Shown one piece after another: positions 1 through 11,380 of a stretch of 64,000 nt of DNA; positions within the stretch are counted from its first letter, which is position 1; every line of letters starts with the position of its first letter. A model generated the notes under the pieces. The model was not told the DNA's origin and ran no database searches. It saw nothing but the letters and a program-made list of their open reading frames with translations. The DNA is from Balaenoptera acutorostrata (lineage: Eukaryota; Chordata; Mammalia; Artiodactyla; Balaenopteridae). Location: NCBI RefSeq assembly GCF_949987535.1, contig NC_080073.1, forward strand, positions 24,610,116-24,674,115. The letters run 5' to 3'. A program made the position numbers and the translations under genes.

Positions 1-124
1 TTTTCAGTCTTTCTGTTTTGAACTGGAGTTGGACATAAGTTGTTGGGTACGTTGGAGAGGTCGTAAGGCATGGGTGTTGGAAGTTTGATAGATCTAGGAT
101 GCAGTCCTTGCTCTGTCACTGATT

Positions 125-149
125 ATCTTTTTAAAAAAATTTATCTATC

Positions 150-207
<58 letters not shown>

Positions 208-527
208 GGCTACGTTGGGTCTTCGTTGCTGCCCGTGGGCTTTCTCTAGTTGCGGCGAGCGGGGCCTACTCTTCGTTGTGGTGCGTGGGATTCTCCTTGC
301 GGTGGCTTCTCTTGCTGCGGAACACGGGCTCTAGGCGCGCGGACTTCAGTAGTTGTGGCACGTGGGCTCAGTAGTTGCAGCTCGCGGGCTCTAGAGCACA
401 GGCCCAGTAGTTGTGGCACACTGGCTTCGTTGCTCCGCAGCATGGGGGATCTTCCCGGACCAGGGCTCGAACCCGTGTCCCCTGCATTGGCAGGCGGATT
501 CTTAACCACTGAGCCACCAGAGAAGCC
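125..527 (-). mobile_element. CHR-family SINE (longer subtype), minus strand
   Basis: On the minus strand this reads as a tRNA-derived head (box A 'tggctcagtggttaag', box B 'gggttcgagccc'), a CHR body of repeated 'cgggctcagtagttgtggc'-type units, and an A-rich tail. The flanking target-site duplication is exact: 'ctgtcactgatt' at 113-124 and 528-539. The tail lies at 125-208 and is expanded into a (TCTA)n microsatellite. This is the longer subtype (called A here), with an additional body block compared with the shorter subtype at, for example, 9234-9520. The element is non-coding, and the open frames over it are composition artefacts. Confidence 0.9.
142..207. repeat. (TCTA)n microsatellite in a SINE tail
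   Basis: About sixteen TCTA/ATCT units run almost without interruption. They sit in the 3' A-rich tail of the minus-strand SINE at 125-527, the usual place where microsatellites are seeded by retroposons. The tract is likely polymorphic in length. Confidence 0.95.
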
Positions 528-659
528 CTGTCACTGATTTTCCTGTTGGGAGATGTTTGAAAAGTCATTTACTCTTTCAAGCCCTGGTTACGTCACCCGT
601 AAGAAGGGGAACGACAAAAGCACCACTATAGAGTTGCTGTAAAGATTTTAACAACAACA

Positions 660-2500
660 AAATAATGCCTGTTTAATCTGTTGCCTTGACACAATCTTAC
701 ACCGGGTGAACGTAGTGAGTAGGGGTCAAGCTGCACCCCTCACCCCCACAATTACCTAAAAATAATCAGACTTGCAAACTCAACAATATCCTTGATGGTG
801 TGCTATTTTCCTCGAAGTGGATGGAGACGTAGATGGTTATATTTGAGGCGCATGCTTTGCTTGATTGACAGTCATGGCAGTAAATACCAAGTACCACTTG
901 AATGTCTTGGGTGGGGCTAGGCTGTTGAGGTACAGAAATGAACAAGAAGCTCAGGTCTTGGGAGAGAGATGGTTGGAAAAAGGAACAGCTACAAAACACA
1001 TGGTAATTGCTAGAACTGAAGCTCTGGGCTGGGCTGTTTTGTGGCGGAGAGAAAGCAACATCTAGCTTCACCCAGGAGGCTCCAAGGATGAGTGACTCTT
1101 TGCCTGATAAAGGTGGAGGAATTGGGTGGAGCACACTTGCAGAGCAGAGAGGCGTGGAAGATCACCCATTCAGAGATTTGCTAGCAGTCTGGCTATGAAG
1201 AATTGCCCGTAAACTTCTTAGTTTTGTGATTTCCCAATCCCTAGGAATTTTATTTTCAATGGGTTTAGTTTTATTATATGCACTAAAAACACACTGAAAG
1301 TCATTCCCCATTGTTGTGAAGAATCTCTGTTCGCTCCTCCTTTGGCATACTTTTTAAAGGACTTAACCGAATTATAAGGCACGAGGACTCTACAGAACCA
1401 GCTGCATTTGAAGGCACTGATTTGGGAGACATCAATTCTGCCCGTTAAATGTGGCGGTTAGTGAATCTGCAGTGTGATTTATGCTGATGGCTGTGTGGTT
1501 GTTCCCTTTCCAGACACGATTAAACATTCCTCTGTGGGCAGACAAGAGAGAGGTGCTCTCGAAAAGAGGAATGGTTGGGAACAACAGAGACCAAAAGGCA
1601 CTCGGGAGTGATGATAAGAAAACGGTAAAGACCTCTTGATAAATAACAGTATGAAGTCTCTCGAGAGTACTGGCACTATTACTGAAAGCAAGGCCCCTAC
1701 AATCACTAGTCACCGTTCACTAGGTCCAGGAGTGCATAAATGATGTAAATTAGAATTCTGAGGGTGTTCTCTTCGCTGTAACCTTGTGTCTCACATGTGG
1801 GGTGGCAGGATTCAGATTTGCCTTTTTCAATTTCAAATTTGCAGTAGCACATTCTTACCCCCGTCCCTTCCCCGCGTCTCTCCCTCACTCCCTCCCTTTC
1901 TTTAAAGTCCTTGTAGTTCAAGGGGGCATTTTATCTAAAAGTCCCATTCCTGCAAGTAGATTTTCTCCAGTAGGTGCTTTTCAAATTCTCGCTTGCCAAA
2001 AATCCTTGTGGAATTTTGTTTTGTTTTGTTTTTGCTTTCCTGCCCAAATCTGAAGACCAGGAGTCATTTAGTTCTTTGCTTTTTTTTTTTTTTTTTTCTG
2101 TTGTTCAAAGACTTGGCATGCTATATTGTGCTTTATTGTGGTTGCATGCCAACTGTCAAGAGTTAGAGGCCAATCTTCAAATCTGTTTTATGGATTAAGT
2201 GTTCTATTTTGTGTACTTTGGAAGAATGGCCAAGTCCAACAGTGTACTTGGTCACAGTGAGATGCTTTCCCCTATTTCTCCCCTCCACACTCCCCATTCT
2301 TAAAAGTATAAAGGAAGTGGAACTTACTCGCTTGGAGTTTTAGTCCGAGCAGGTTTTTGTTTTTGTAAACAGGGATGCTACTTGGGTTTTATAGGAATTT
2401 CTCCCCAGTTAGCCCTGTTCTTCCTCACAATTAGAAGAGGAAGCTTTTAGCAAAGGAGAAGCTGAGGCTTGCTGGGATATCCATACTTGCTTGAGGTTGT
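660..2500. other. Unique AT-rich DNA, no gene seen
   Basis: No recognisable repeat or coding signal. Frames of up to 122 codons occur (766-1134, minus strand), but their translations are low-complexity and lack family motifs. A 17-18-bp T run at about 2081-2098 could be the antisense tail of a small unrecognised insertion. I could not find a matching duplication around it. Confidence 0.5.
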
Positions 2501-2629
2501 CCGTCAAATCAGGGTTCTGACAGCTAGGTCGGTCTTAGAAGTGAGGAACATCATCAGGACCTGAGGGCAATAGTTAGGGACACTGCTCTTCCCCCGCAGC
2601 ATTCATGAATTTAGAAAGCAGAATCAAAT

Positions 2630-2755
2630 GCAGACCAGCCTCATCCTTTTACCCATGATGGGGAAAATCACTTTAGCTCAGAGAGGTCCAATTACTTGCC
2701 TGAAGATGTACAGCTGATTATTGGCAGAGTCTAAATGCCAGTCTTGTTGTCACTT
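2630..2755 (-). repeat. MIR fragment, minus strand
   Basis: The phrases 'gatggggaaaatcactttagctcagagagg' (in part), 'acttgcctgaagatgtacagctgatta' (in part) and 'gcagagtctaaatgcca' follow the reverse MIR order: 'tgaggaaactgaggcacagagagg', 'acttgcccaaggtcacacagc', 'cagagccaggattc'. The copy is diverged and its limits are approximate. Confidence 0.6.
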
Positions 2756-2759
2756 AAAA

Positions 2760-4183
2760 ATTCCATATAACCTTCCTAAAACCATCAAATGCTACCTTCT
2801 CTTTGGTTTTGCATACTTATTTGCTTCAATTTAATACTACAAACCTTTTCGTTGGTTATCACTGGATGTCACATTTGGGATTCATGATAAACCATGGAAG
2901 TACTGTCATCTCTTTATATTTTACTTACCCATAGTATTGAAGTAAGATTATATTGTAACCTTGATAAGCCTTGGGCAAGTGTTCCAGTATTTAATCACAT
3001 GGGCACATCTGATTATTTTTAATGGATTGTGCAATATCATACTTTTAACTATAAACCATATTGGAAATTGATTGCATATGTAAGTGAGCCTTGTTGAATT
3101 ATTTGGTGTTGGTTGCAGGATCCCATATTGATATAAAGTCTGCCTATGGGAGTCTGGTGGAAGTAATGTCTACTGGTAGAAAATGAGTGTAGCAGCATAT
3201 TCTGCAAGTATTGGTTTTGTCTGATTTAATATTTAGAAAAATAATTGACTATTTTCTTTTTTAAAACTTATTTTATATTTGCCTTGAGAACTTTTCACCG
3301 GAGTCATAGTTGAACCTATTATGTGTTGGTGATAAACTGAATCATGCCAACTACAGCTAACTCATGTATTTTTTGGAAAGTGACTTTTTTTTTGTATAGT
3401 CATTTTGTTTACAATATCTTTTCCAGGTGGGGCTTTAGCAGCACATAAAATAGCTTCAAGTGGATTTGTAATTATTAAAAAAATCCCTTAAAATATTCAG
3501 AGGATTAAAAATCCTAAGATATTAAAAATATCTTAACTCATCCTTAAGATAGAGATTGGAAAAACTGTGATGCCCCAAACAGAGGTACCCTCCCTCTGAC
3601 ACAGTATGTGCCAAGACCCTAATGGTGGTATTTAGTCCATGACGCTGGTTTTCATGTTACAGGTCTGGGCAGTGTGGTGGCCAGTACCCAGAAGAATCTT
3701 AGCATCCATATGTGTACCAAGCTTTGTCTGCATAAATAATTTTCTCCCTTGTGTGTGGAGTGCAGTTTTTCACCTGTATGTAGATGCCGTTGTGATTAAT
3801 AAGATTCAAAATCATTTACAAGCATTAATGAAACCAGACTAGATTTGGGGGATTATGTCAATACATACTTACTGAAAGCACATGTTCATGCAGGAGTCCA
3901 TAAAAGCTTGGAATTACTTGAAGAAACTTGGAATTACTGGTCAAAGTTAATTATCTTTGCATTTGAGAATAATCTGGGATGATTTAATATTTTGGGTAAT
4001 AATCTTTCAGAGACTTTGCCCAACACCAAGAGCTGTCTTTGGCATTGTAAATGTGGTTCTACGGCAGCTCTCACTTACTAAAGAACATTTGTAAACAATA
4101 TACTATGTAACTGGTTCCTTGTGATTTTAAAGACTGAGAGCCCAAGAAGATGTTCACACAAGGGTTTGTTTGGCCTGAGCCCA
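2760..4183. other. Unique AT-rich DNA, no gene seen
   Basis: About 1.4 kb with many TTTA/AAAT runs and no recognisable repeat. The short open frame at 3639-3842 has no motif, codon bias or splice context that I can defend. Confidence 0.5.
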
Positions 4184-4776
4184 TGTGTTAGTTTTCTATT
4201 GCTGCCATAACAAATTGTCATGAATTTACTGTCTTGCAGCAACACAAATTTATTTTATACTTCTGACACAGGACCCACTGGGCTAATATCAAGTTGCTGG
4301 CAGGGCTCCGTTCCTTTCTGGAGGCTCTAGGGGGAGATCTATTTCCTTGATCATTTGGGTTGTTGGCAAAATTCATTTCATTGTCATTGCAATAATGAGA
4401 TCCCTGTTTCCTTGCTGGCTGAGAGCCGTTCTCAGCTTCTAGGCCTCTCTGCAACAACCCCCTGCCCGCCCCGCCCCATTTTCCTTAGCTAGTGGCCATA
4501 TAGTCTTTAATGTTTAAAGCCAGCAACAGTGGTTTGAGTTCCTTTTGCTTTTGAAATCTCTCCTCCTCCTTCTATCGCATTTCCCTGACCAGGAAAGGTT
4601 CTCAGCACTTAAGAACTCATGTGATTTAGATTGGGCCTACTGGATAATCCAGGATCACCTCCACATCTCAAGGACCATACCCTTTATCATATCTGCCAAG
4701 TCCTTTAATGTAAGGTAACATATTCACTGGGGATTAGGATGTGGACGTCCAAGGGACCATTATTGTGCCTACCACA
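4184..4776 (-). mobile_element. Antisense MaLR/ERVL-type solitary LTR (MLT1-like)
   Basis: The element starts with 'tgtgttagttttctattgct' and ends with 'gcctaccaca', which on the minus strand is a TG...CA LTR. Internal phrases such as 'ggctctagggggagatc', 'ggataatccaggatcacc' and 'ggggattaggatgtggac' occur in the same order as in the second copy at 44104-44595. It is a solo LTR with no internal region. The exact subfamily is uncertain: I call it MaLR/MLT1-like from recalled consensus order. It is longer than a typical MLT1 LTR, so it may contain a small insertion. Confidence 0.65.
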
Positions 4777-5830
4777 GCCTAACATGACTTTAACACTTGA
4801 AACCATGTTAATTTGCTTAGGTTTCTGTCCTTGGGATTTGGAGACCAGAGCATTAATCATTAACCACAGGGGTAATATGGTAGTCCTTGCTCCCTTTCCT
4901 CTAGTGCCCCATCTTAAAGAATCATTAGAAGAAATCCAGCCATAGATTTAAGATTACACTACCCCAGAGGGCAAAAACAATGCAGAAGCTAGATTTAGCT
5001 ATAGAGACGTGTAGAGAAATGGAGAGAAGTTTCGGTGGTGAAAAATCTCATTGTTGTGGGATGGCCCTTCTCCCCCCTTCCTGTGGAAGTTGAGCTCCAG
5101 AGTTAGCCTGTGATGCTGATGCTTGATGTTCACCCAGCTTGTGATGGAGCTTGCTGAAGAAATGGTCCTACTCTGGCCTTGAAGTCTGTTAGAATGTACT
5201 GAGTTAACAGGGAAAAGTAGAACTAGATGAGAACTTTCAGTTTCAAGTTCAGATAGAAGCATTCCAGGCTCAGGTCTAAAATCCATCTCCTCTACACTGC
5301 CAAGAAAGCAGATGGGCTCTTGTCACTGCAGAGTGAAGCTATGTTAATTAATGTACTATGAAACTGGCTCTAGTTGAACATGCACTTTGTATGAATGGTT
5401 ACTGGTTCGTCTGGAAGGAAGTGCTCAGGGAATTTTTTGGATGGATGTAAGTCTCAGCATCGTCATGATAGATGTAAAGACACTGTTTATTTTTACACAT
5501 AACTCTTTTTTTATTGTGCTGCAGGCAATTGGAAGGATTTGATGGGAAAATAAACTTACGTGTTACATAACTATGAGAACTGTACTTCTCAGTACTGAAA
5601 TGGGATAGGAGAAAGCTTATGCCTGTTTGTAATAATTATCACAGCAATCTTATACAACTTCTAACATGCTAAGAGCGCATAGCTTGGGAACTAGAAATTT
5701 AGTGTGTGGTGGAGGGAATGTAGGTGAGAAGGGCTTGAAGTAAAGATGCACCTGATACGTCTATGGTTGGCCCCCTTGACTCAGGCATCCTGGGTCAAAG
5801 GCATCTTAAGGTTTAGACCCTAATCTTGGA
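4777..5830. other. Unique DNA, no gene seen
   Basis: No recognisable repeat. The open frames at 4739-4945 and 4999-5286 overlap LTR sequence or have no recognisable product. Confidence 0.5.
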
Positions 5831-5849
5831 GGTGGAAGATTATAGGGCT

Positions 5850-6055
5850 TTAAGACAAAGGGCTTTGGAGCGAGGGTGATTTGACTTGATAGTTAACTAA
5901 CTTTGCTGTGTGTGACTTTGGTATTATCTCATTCTGCTGAGTACGATCCAGATGATAGTCTCCCGAAGGGATTTTTGAGCATTGAGAGACTTTTTTTAAA
6001 AAAATAATATGTTGGCATTGTGCCTGGCCTGTAGTGAAGTGATCAATAAATGGAA
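5850..6055 (+). repeat. MIR-like fragment, plus strand
   Basis: A weak MIR order can be read: 'gctttggagcgagggtgatttgact' (in part), 'ctgtgtgtgactttgg', then 'gtgcctggcctgtagtgaa' and 'gatcaataaatg'. The last two are typical of the MIR 3' end. The copy is strongly diverged. Confidence 0.5.
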
Positions 6056-6399
6056 ATAATTGCTTTCTTCTTCCATCTCATCCCCACTTGTTGTCTTACC
6101 TCCCAATTCAACATTAACTTTCTAATGTTCTGCAAATCTCTTAGGCTCTCGGTCATGGATACTACCGTTTTGCCCTTGTATCAGGGAAAAGAGTGGACTA
6201 TAGAAAGGAAAATAAGGAGAACTACCCAATGATTAGTGGTGAAGATTTAAGTTTATTACCAACCCTGGGTTTCTTGGGACTGGCTAAAGGAAATCTTTAA
6301 TTTTTGTGATCAATACCCCCTGGGGCTGTGCAGTGTGGTGGCCCTGGAGATGGTGTACAGTTGTAGAGCATATCTCAGATTCCTAGAACTACGGGACAA

Positions 6400-7090
6400 C
6401 CATTGAAGCTGTGAAAATATAACTGTAAGATAAATGAAATATTTCTATCTAACATAACTGATAAGAAAATCCCAGATCTCAATTTCTCAAAAAATTGTGC
6501 AAGCTAAAAATATAAATAGCAACAAAATAAATAATGATAGTATTGAATTATAGCCCAAAGAATAAAATGGTTATCCATGAGTCCACAATGATAATGAGTG
6601 ATGGAATATATAAATAAATGGGGAAGAAAAGATAAATCTTCCTTACAGAAGAATTCCAAATACTCTATGTTGATACTTTCACTTTTAGGCAGGGAAGATT
6701 AATTTGCCCCCTCTGAAGTGTGGTGTGGACTCAGTGACTTGCTTCCAAAGAATACAATGTAGGGAATGAAAAATAGTGACTTTACCATGGAGAAAACTGG
6801 TAGACACAACTTTACTAAGTGATCATGGTCAACATCACCAGTGATAAGCCATGTTAACATCATGTACCCGTAATGTGGTGTGATGAGAAGCACACCTCGC
6901 CTGTTGGTATTCTGGCCGCAAATTTATAACCCTAGTCTAATCATGAGAAATACATCAAAGTGAAATTGAAGGTCGTTCTACAAAATACCCCATTTGGTAT
7001 TCTTCAAAATCGCCAAAGTCATGAAAAAACAAGTCTGAGAAACTTGAATAAAAATAAGGAAATCCTTATTTTAAAAGCCTTTTGATTATC
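6400..7090 (+). mobile_element. Old L1M 3' UTR fragment, plus strand
   Basis: The block contains the sequence order recalled for 3' UTRs of old mammalian L1M/L1ME elements: 'ccatgagtccacaatgat', 'gacttgcttccaaagaat', 'ggtcaacatcaccagtgat', 'gtctaatcatgagaaata', 'cgttctacaaaatacc' and 'aagtctgagaaact'. It is heavily mutated and has no coding remnant. Both ends are approximate. Confidence 0.65.
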
Positions 7091-7955
7091 TGATTACCCT
7101 GGACTATGGAAAGTGAATCCCCATGGGAGATGCAGAATCTCCTTGAGAAGTAGAAATCTAGTTATGGAGTAGGGTGCAGGGGATGGCGGTACAAATTCAT
7201 TTTGGGTTCGAGCAAGTCAGGTAATGTGAAGAGAAGCTGGAGAATGTTGCTAAGGACGGACAGTGCTGACAGAATGGATTAATTTCCTCTTATTCATTTT
7301 TAAAGACTTTCTTTTTCCTCTCACTAATGTTATCATTCATATTATGTTTGATAAAATGTTTAAAAGGCGTTGGGGAAAAAACTTACATTTGAAATGTGAA
7401 GTGGGTCATATTTCCATCTTCAAAACCTACTGCAAAGGGTTTCTGGAGGATCTGAGATTGTTAGATCATCCGAATGGCAGCACTGTTGATGTCCCAATGC
7501 AACGCCTTTGCTGGAAGTAGAGAGAGAGTTAAAAAAATATATATATATATATACACGCTAATAAATGTGATATTGGCCTGGTCTTCTTAGTTGGGTGCAA
7601 AATGTACCGAGTGTTGAATGCTGTGGACCAGTGTATGCACTGATAGGAAAGGTCACTAAGAAAGATATTCTTCTCAATTATATACTAATTTTTTTCAAAG
7701 TTTCATCAGACTGAGTAGCCATCCTTAATTAGTCCAGAAGCAGATGAAGGCTCGTTTAGGTCAAAAGAACTTTTGAAAGTTTACACAGAACTCTTATATC
7801 AAATTCATTTCAGTACATTTTAAAAATAATACTCCCCTCTACTTCTTACCCCAATCATCTTCAGATATAAATGGTTCATAATGCTAGCACTGAAATACAT
7901 ACACTTGGGCCAGTATAATAACACTAAGTTCTTTTCATTTAACTTTCATTGAGGT
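7090..7955. other. Unique AT-rich DNA with a short (AT)n tract
   Basis: No recognisable gene or repeat family, except a short alternating AT tract at about 7536-7551. The 85-codon frame at 7263-7520 has no recognised motif. Confidence 0.5.
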
Positions 7956-7959
7956 CCCC

Positions 7960-8340
7960 TACCCATTTTGAAAGCATAGCCATTCATCCCAAAAACTTCG
8001 GAAAATTCAGAAAAGTAAGATGAATAAACTGGAATTTACTCATACTCCTACCAGCCACCGGTAATGTGTTTTTACCATTTTGGTATATATTTTTCCAGAT
8101 TTTTTCTGTGTGTATGTGTGTGTCTGTAGATATACATATGTATCTTACTAAAATGGGATCACATATAAAAATACATATGTGTATATATAGTTTTAAAATT
8201 AAGTATAATACATAATTGTAACTTAAAAATACTGTGGACATCTTTCCTCCTTGATCAGTATATAGTTCTGTATTACTTTTCAAGGTGTTTTAGAAGCCCA
8301 GTGTATAATTGCGCCATAATTTATTAAACCAGGCCCTTTT
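7960..8340 (-). mobile_element. Old L1 (L1ME-like) fragment, minus strand, left part
   Basis: The order seen is 'tactcctaccagccaccggt', 'tatatttttccagattttt', 'ggacatctttcctccttga' and 'ataatttattaaaccaggcc'. This is the usual order of an antisense old L1, and it resumes at 9644 with 'gatggatatttagctcc'. The young L1 at 8341-9626 therefore landed inside an older L1 relative. Confidence 0.5.
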
Positions 8341-8741
8341 TTTTTTTTCGGAGTGCATCAGCTTTTATTTTTACAGCAATCTTTGTACCCAAACCACCAT
8401 AGCATCTTTTTGTTTTTAACATCTTTATTGGAGTATAATTGCTTTACAATGGTGTGTTAGTTTCTGCTTTATAACAAGGTGAATCAACTATACATATACA
8501 TATATACCCATTTCTCCTCCCTCTTTCATCTCCCTCCCACCCTCCCTATCCCACCCCTCTAGGTGGACACAGAGCACTGAGCTGATCTCCCTGTGCCATG
8601 CGGCTGCTTCCCACTAGCTATCTGTTTTACATTTGGTAGTGTATATATGTCCATGCCACTCTCTCACTTCGTCCCAGCTTACCCTTCCCCCTCCCCGTGT
8701 CCTCAAGTCCATTCTCTATGTCTGTGTCTTTATTCCTGTCC

Positions 8742-9179
8742 TTACCCTAGGCTCTTCAGAACCTTTTTTTTTTTTTTAAAGATTCCATATATATGTGTTA
8801 GCATACGGTATTTGTTTTTCTCTTTCTGACCTACTTCACTCTGTATGACAGACTCTAGGTCCATCCACCTCACTGCAAATAACTCAATTTCATTTCTTTT
8901 TATGGCTGAGTAATATTCCATTGTATATATGTGCCACTTCTTCTTTATCCATTCATCTGTCGATGGACACTTAGGTTGCTTCCATGTCCTGGCTATTGTA
9001 AATAGTGCTGCAGTGAACATTGTGGTACATGACTCTTTTTGAATTATGGTTTTCTCAGAGTATATGCCCCGTAGTGGGATTGCTGGGTCATATGGTAATT
9101 CTATTTTTAGTTTTTTAAGGAACCTCCATACTGTTCTCCATAGTGGCTGTATCAATTTACATTCCCACCAACAGTGCAA
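8742..9179 (-). pseudogene. L1 ORF2 C-terminal remnant (145-codon open frame)
   Basis: This frame translates to the well-known C-terminal end of the L1 ORF2 protein (endonuclease/reverse transcriptase). The motifs [38 protein letters not shown] and [13 protein letters not shown] are visible in order. Intact ORF2 proteins are about 1,275 residues, so only roughly the last tenth remains. The upstream coding sequence is cut by the SINE at 9234-9520 and by the 5' truncation at 9626. The reverse transcriptase and endonuclease domains are absent, so no activity is expected. The methionine start is an internal codon, not a real initiator. Confidence 0.85.
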
Positions 9180-9233
9180 GAGGGTTCCCTTTTCTCCACA
9201 CCCTCTCCAGCATTTATTGTTTGTAGATTTTTT

Positions 9234-9520
9234 TTTTAATTTATTTTTATTTATTTATTGCTGTGTTGGGTCTTCGTTTCTGTGCGAGGGCTTTCTCCAG
9301 TTGTGGCAAGTGGTGGCCACTCTTCATCGCAGTGCGCGGGCCTCTCACTATTGCGGCCCCTCCCGTCACGGGGCACAGGCTCCAGATGCGCAGGCTCAGT
9401 AATTGTGACTCACGGGCCCAGCTGCTCCGCGGCATGTGGAATATTCCGGGACCAGGGCTCGAACCCGTGTCCCCTGCATTGGTAGGCGGATTCTTAACCA
9501 CTGCGCCACCAGGGAAGCCC
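9234..9520 (-). mobile_element. CHR-family SINE (shorter subtype), minus strand, inside L1
   Basis: The target-site duplication 'tgtagatttttt' lies at 9222-9233 and 9521-9532. Reading leftwards from the head 'gggcttccctggtggcgcag', this copy carries the shorter-subtype markers 'ctggagcctgtgccccgtg' and 'gatgaagagtggccacc'. The surrounding L1 reads continuously once the SINE and one duplication copy are removed, so this SINE is younger than the L1. Confidence 0.92.
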
Positions 9521-9689
9521 TGTAGATTTTTTGATGATGGCCATTCTGACTGGTGTGAGGTGATATCTCATTGTAGTTTTGATTTGCATTTCTCTAATGA
9601 TTAGTGATGTTGAGCATCCTTTCATGTTAAACCAGGCCCTTTTTGATGGATATTTAGCTCCAGGATATTGTGCTGGTAAGTGTTTAACA

Positions 9690-11100
9690 ACTGGCTCTGT
9701 GGGGAAAAAAGAGCCCTGATTTGTAGCACTTGTTGATTTCCATGGTGTAAACAAAGCCACTGTAGCTGATTTCAAGCTACCAATATGATGTCACTGAATA
9801 TGCAGTTGAAAAGAGATACTGCAAGCCAGCTTCAGCACCCCAGTGCTAAGGTTCAAGTTTGATCAACAATTGATGTTAAGGATAGTTCTTTAAGAGGAGT
9901 ATTGTTTACATGCTAGACAGATTCTAAACATGATAAGAGACCCTCTAAGCAAGGGGGAGAAAAGAATGTGCCATTGGCCATAATGTTTAATTGATAAGCT
10001 AGAAAGCACTTTTCATTGCTTCCGTAGATTTCCCTAAACTAACCTCAGGCTTTGCTTTTCAAAGGAAAATCTATTGAAATATCTTAAACCAAGATGCTGT
10101 TTACAAATGGTTAATGCATTGTCTTTGTCTGTGTGCTTTTTGAAGATGTTACTCTCTCTTCTTCCTTACTTCAGGGATATCTTCCCTTAGGCTGCTTGTG
10201 TGTGGATGTTTGGTGGTTTGGGGTAGGGGCTATAGATATGCTTCTCTCAGGGAGCATCTGTAAATATTTAATATCCAGGTAATCTTAAAATATTTTTGAA
10301 TATTCCCACGAATTCATTGGTGTGTGGGAGCAGAAGAGGTTAAGATGGAAAGTAACACTTTTCTACAAGCAGTTATTTCCTGTAACTTACTGAGATATTA
10401 AATTATTGATAGGCAAGAGAAAAACCATGGCTTCTAGCAATATTGCCTTCCTGACTAAAAACCCAAGCCCTAAATGCTGCATTAGATTCAAAAGGTATTG
10501 AGGAGGAAGTGGAGGGCTGTTGTGTCTTGTTTCTCTGTTCGTGAATCCATTAATGATGGAAAGAGATTGAGTCTGCTGAGAGCAGTGGATGGATTTATTT
10601 TTGAAGATAATGAACCTTATGCAAAATCCTTTCAACAACCCATTTGGCTTGTACATGCTGCTTTCTAAGGGCCTCCATCACCATTCGTATGTTTTTTAAC
10701 AGCTCAAAGTTGGGGAATTAACCTTTGGCCTTTAAGACCTGCTGGACCTGCTGTTTGCTTCCATCCGTGCCCTGGGGTATGTTCATTTGCCTCGTGCAGC
10801 AAGCAAGACAAAATGCTTTGGAACTTTGGCCAACTCTTGGCCACCAAAGAGTTGGAAAGAAGTCCAGATGTGATGTGCAAAGAAGTCCTACTATTTGCAC
10901 ATCTGCAGCTCCGGTAGTTGTTAGATCTCTCATCTGAGATCCCCTAAGGGCTTGGAAAGAGTGGGATGGAGATTCTCAAAATCATGTCCAATTCCAAGTT
11001 AGCAGGGGTGGTGGGTAGATGTGGGTAACTTTGCCCAACAGCCTTTAATCCTCTTTTAATTAAAACAAATTAATCTTTAAAAATTTCCTAGGAAAATACC
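9690..11100. other. Unique DNA, no gene seen
   Basis: About 1.4 kb of AT-rich sequence. Frames of 70-93 codons on both strands have no recognisable product. No clear repeat was seen. Confidence 0.5.
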
Positions 11101-11104
11101 TGGT

Positions 11105-11325
11105 AGGATAATGAGTAGCTTTATTGATTGTTTTGACTGGGTACTGTGTTAAGCATTTTGTGCTTAATTCCAACAACCCTGGGAAGTAGATTTTTTAAAA
11201 TGTTCTCCATTTTACCAGTGAGAACATGGAGATGAAGAGAGGTTAAATAATTCATCTAGTGTCCCACCATCTGGTAAGGGAGAAAACCAAGATTCCTACG
11301 GTGTCTTAAATTCTAGAGCCCCTTG
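11105..11325 (-). repeat. MIR, minus strand
   Basis: Phrases in reverse MIR order: 'actgtgttaagcattttgtg', 'aacaaccctgggaagtag', 'ctccattttaccagtgag' and 'gagaggttaaataattcatc'. Divergence is high but the order is complete. Confidence 0.75.
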
Positions 11326-11380
11326 TGCACTGCTGCCTCCCATGGTGACACTGGGGAAGGGGTGTGCCAGGCCTGTGTCC

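Larger units (their letters stand above)
85..650 (+). repeat. MIR SINE fragment, split by a younger CHR SINE
   Basis: The left part (about 85-124) carries the MIR core phrase around 'ctctgtcactgatt', and the right part (about 540-650) continues with the degenerate 'catttactctttcaagcc...taagaagggg' stretch typical of MIR 3' halves. The two halves are separated by the SINE at 125-527. The match is by eye and diverged, as expected for an old placental repeat. The outer limits are approximate. Confidence 0.55.
8341..9626 (-). mobile_element. 5'-truncated young L1 with 3' transduction, minus strand
   Basis: A retroposed L1 3' end is flanked by an exact 17-bp target-site duplication, 'ttaaaccaggccctttt', at 8324-8340 and 9627-9643. 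On the minus strand it runs from the ORF2 C-terminal coding region through the pyrimidine/purine-rich 3' UTR to 'ccaataaagatgtt' (ending at about 8418). Then come a short A-rich tract, 58 bp of non-L1 sequence and the final poly(A). A CHR SINE (9234-9520) interrupts it. The 5' end is truncated within ORF2, so it cannot move on its own. It was inserted into an older L1-like fragment. Confidence 0.9.

Noticed and set aside
246..537. Open frames with MVKNPPANAGDTGSSPG-type or related translations, recurring at about 9247, 33971, 50974 and 53739
   Set aside because: These are the same frame through different SINE copies. They are conserved only because the SINE is.
766..1134. 122-codon minus frame with serine/proline-rich translation
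   Set aside because: Low-complexity translation, no family, no repeat support and no conserved start.
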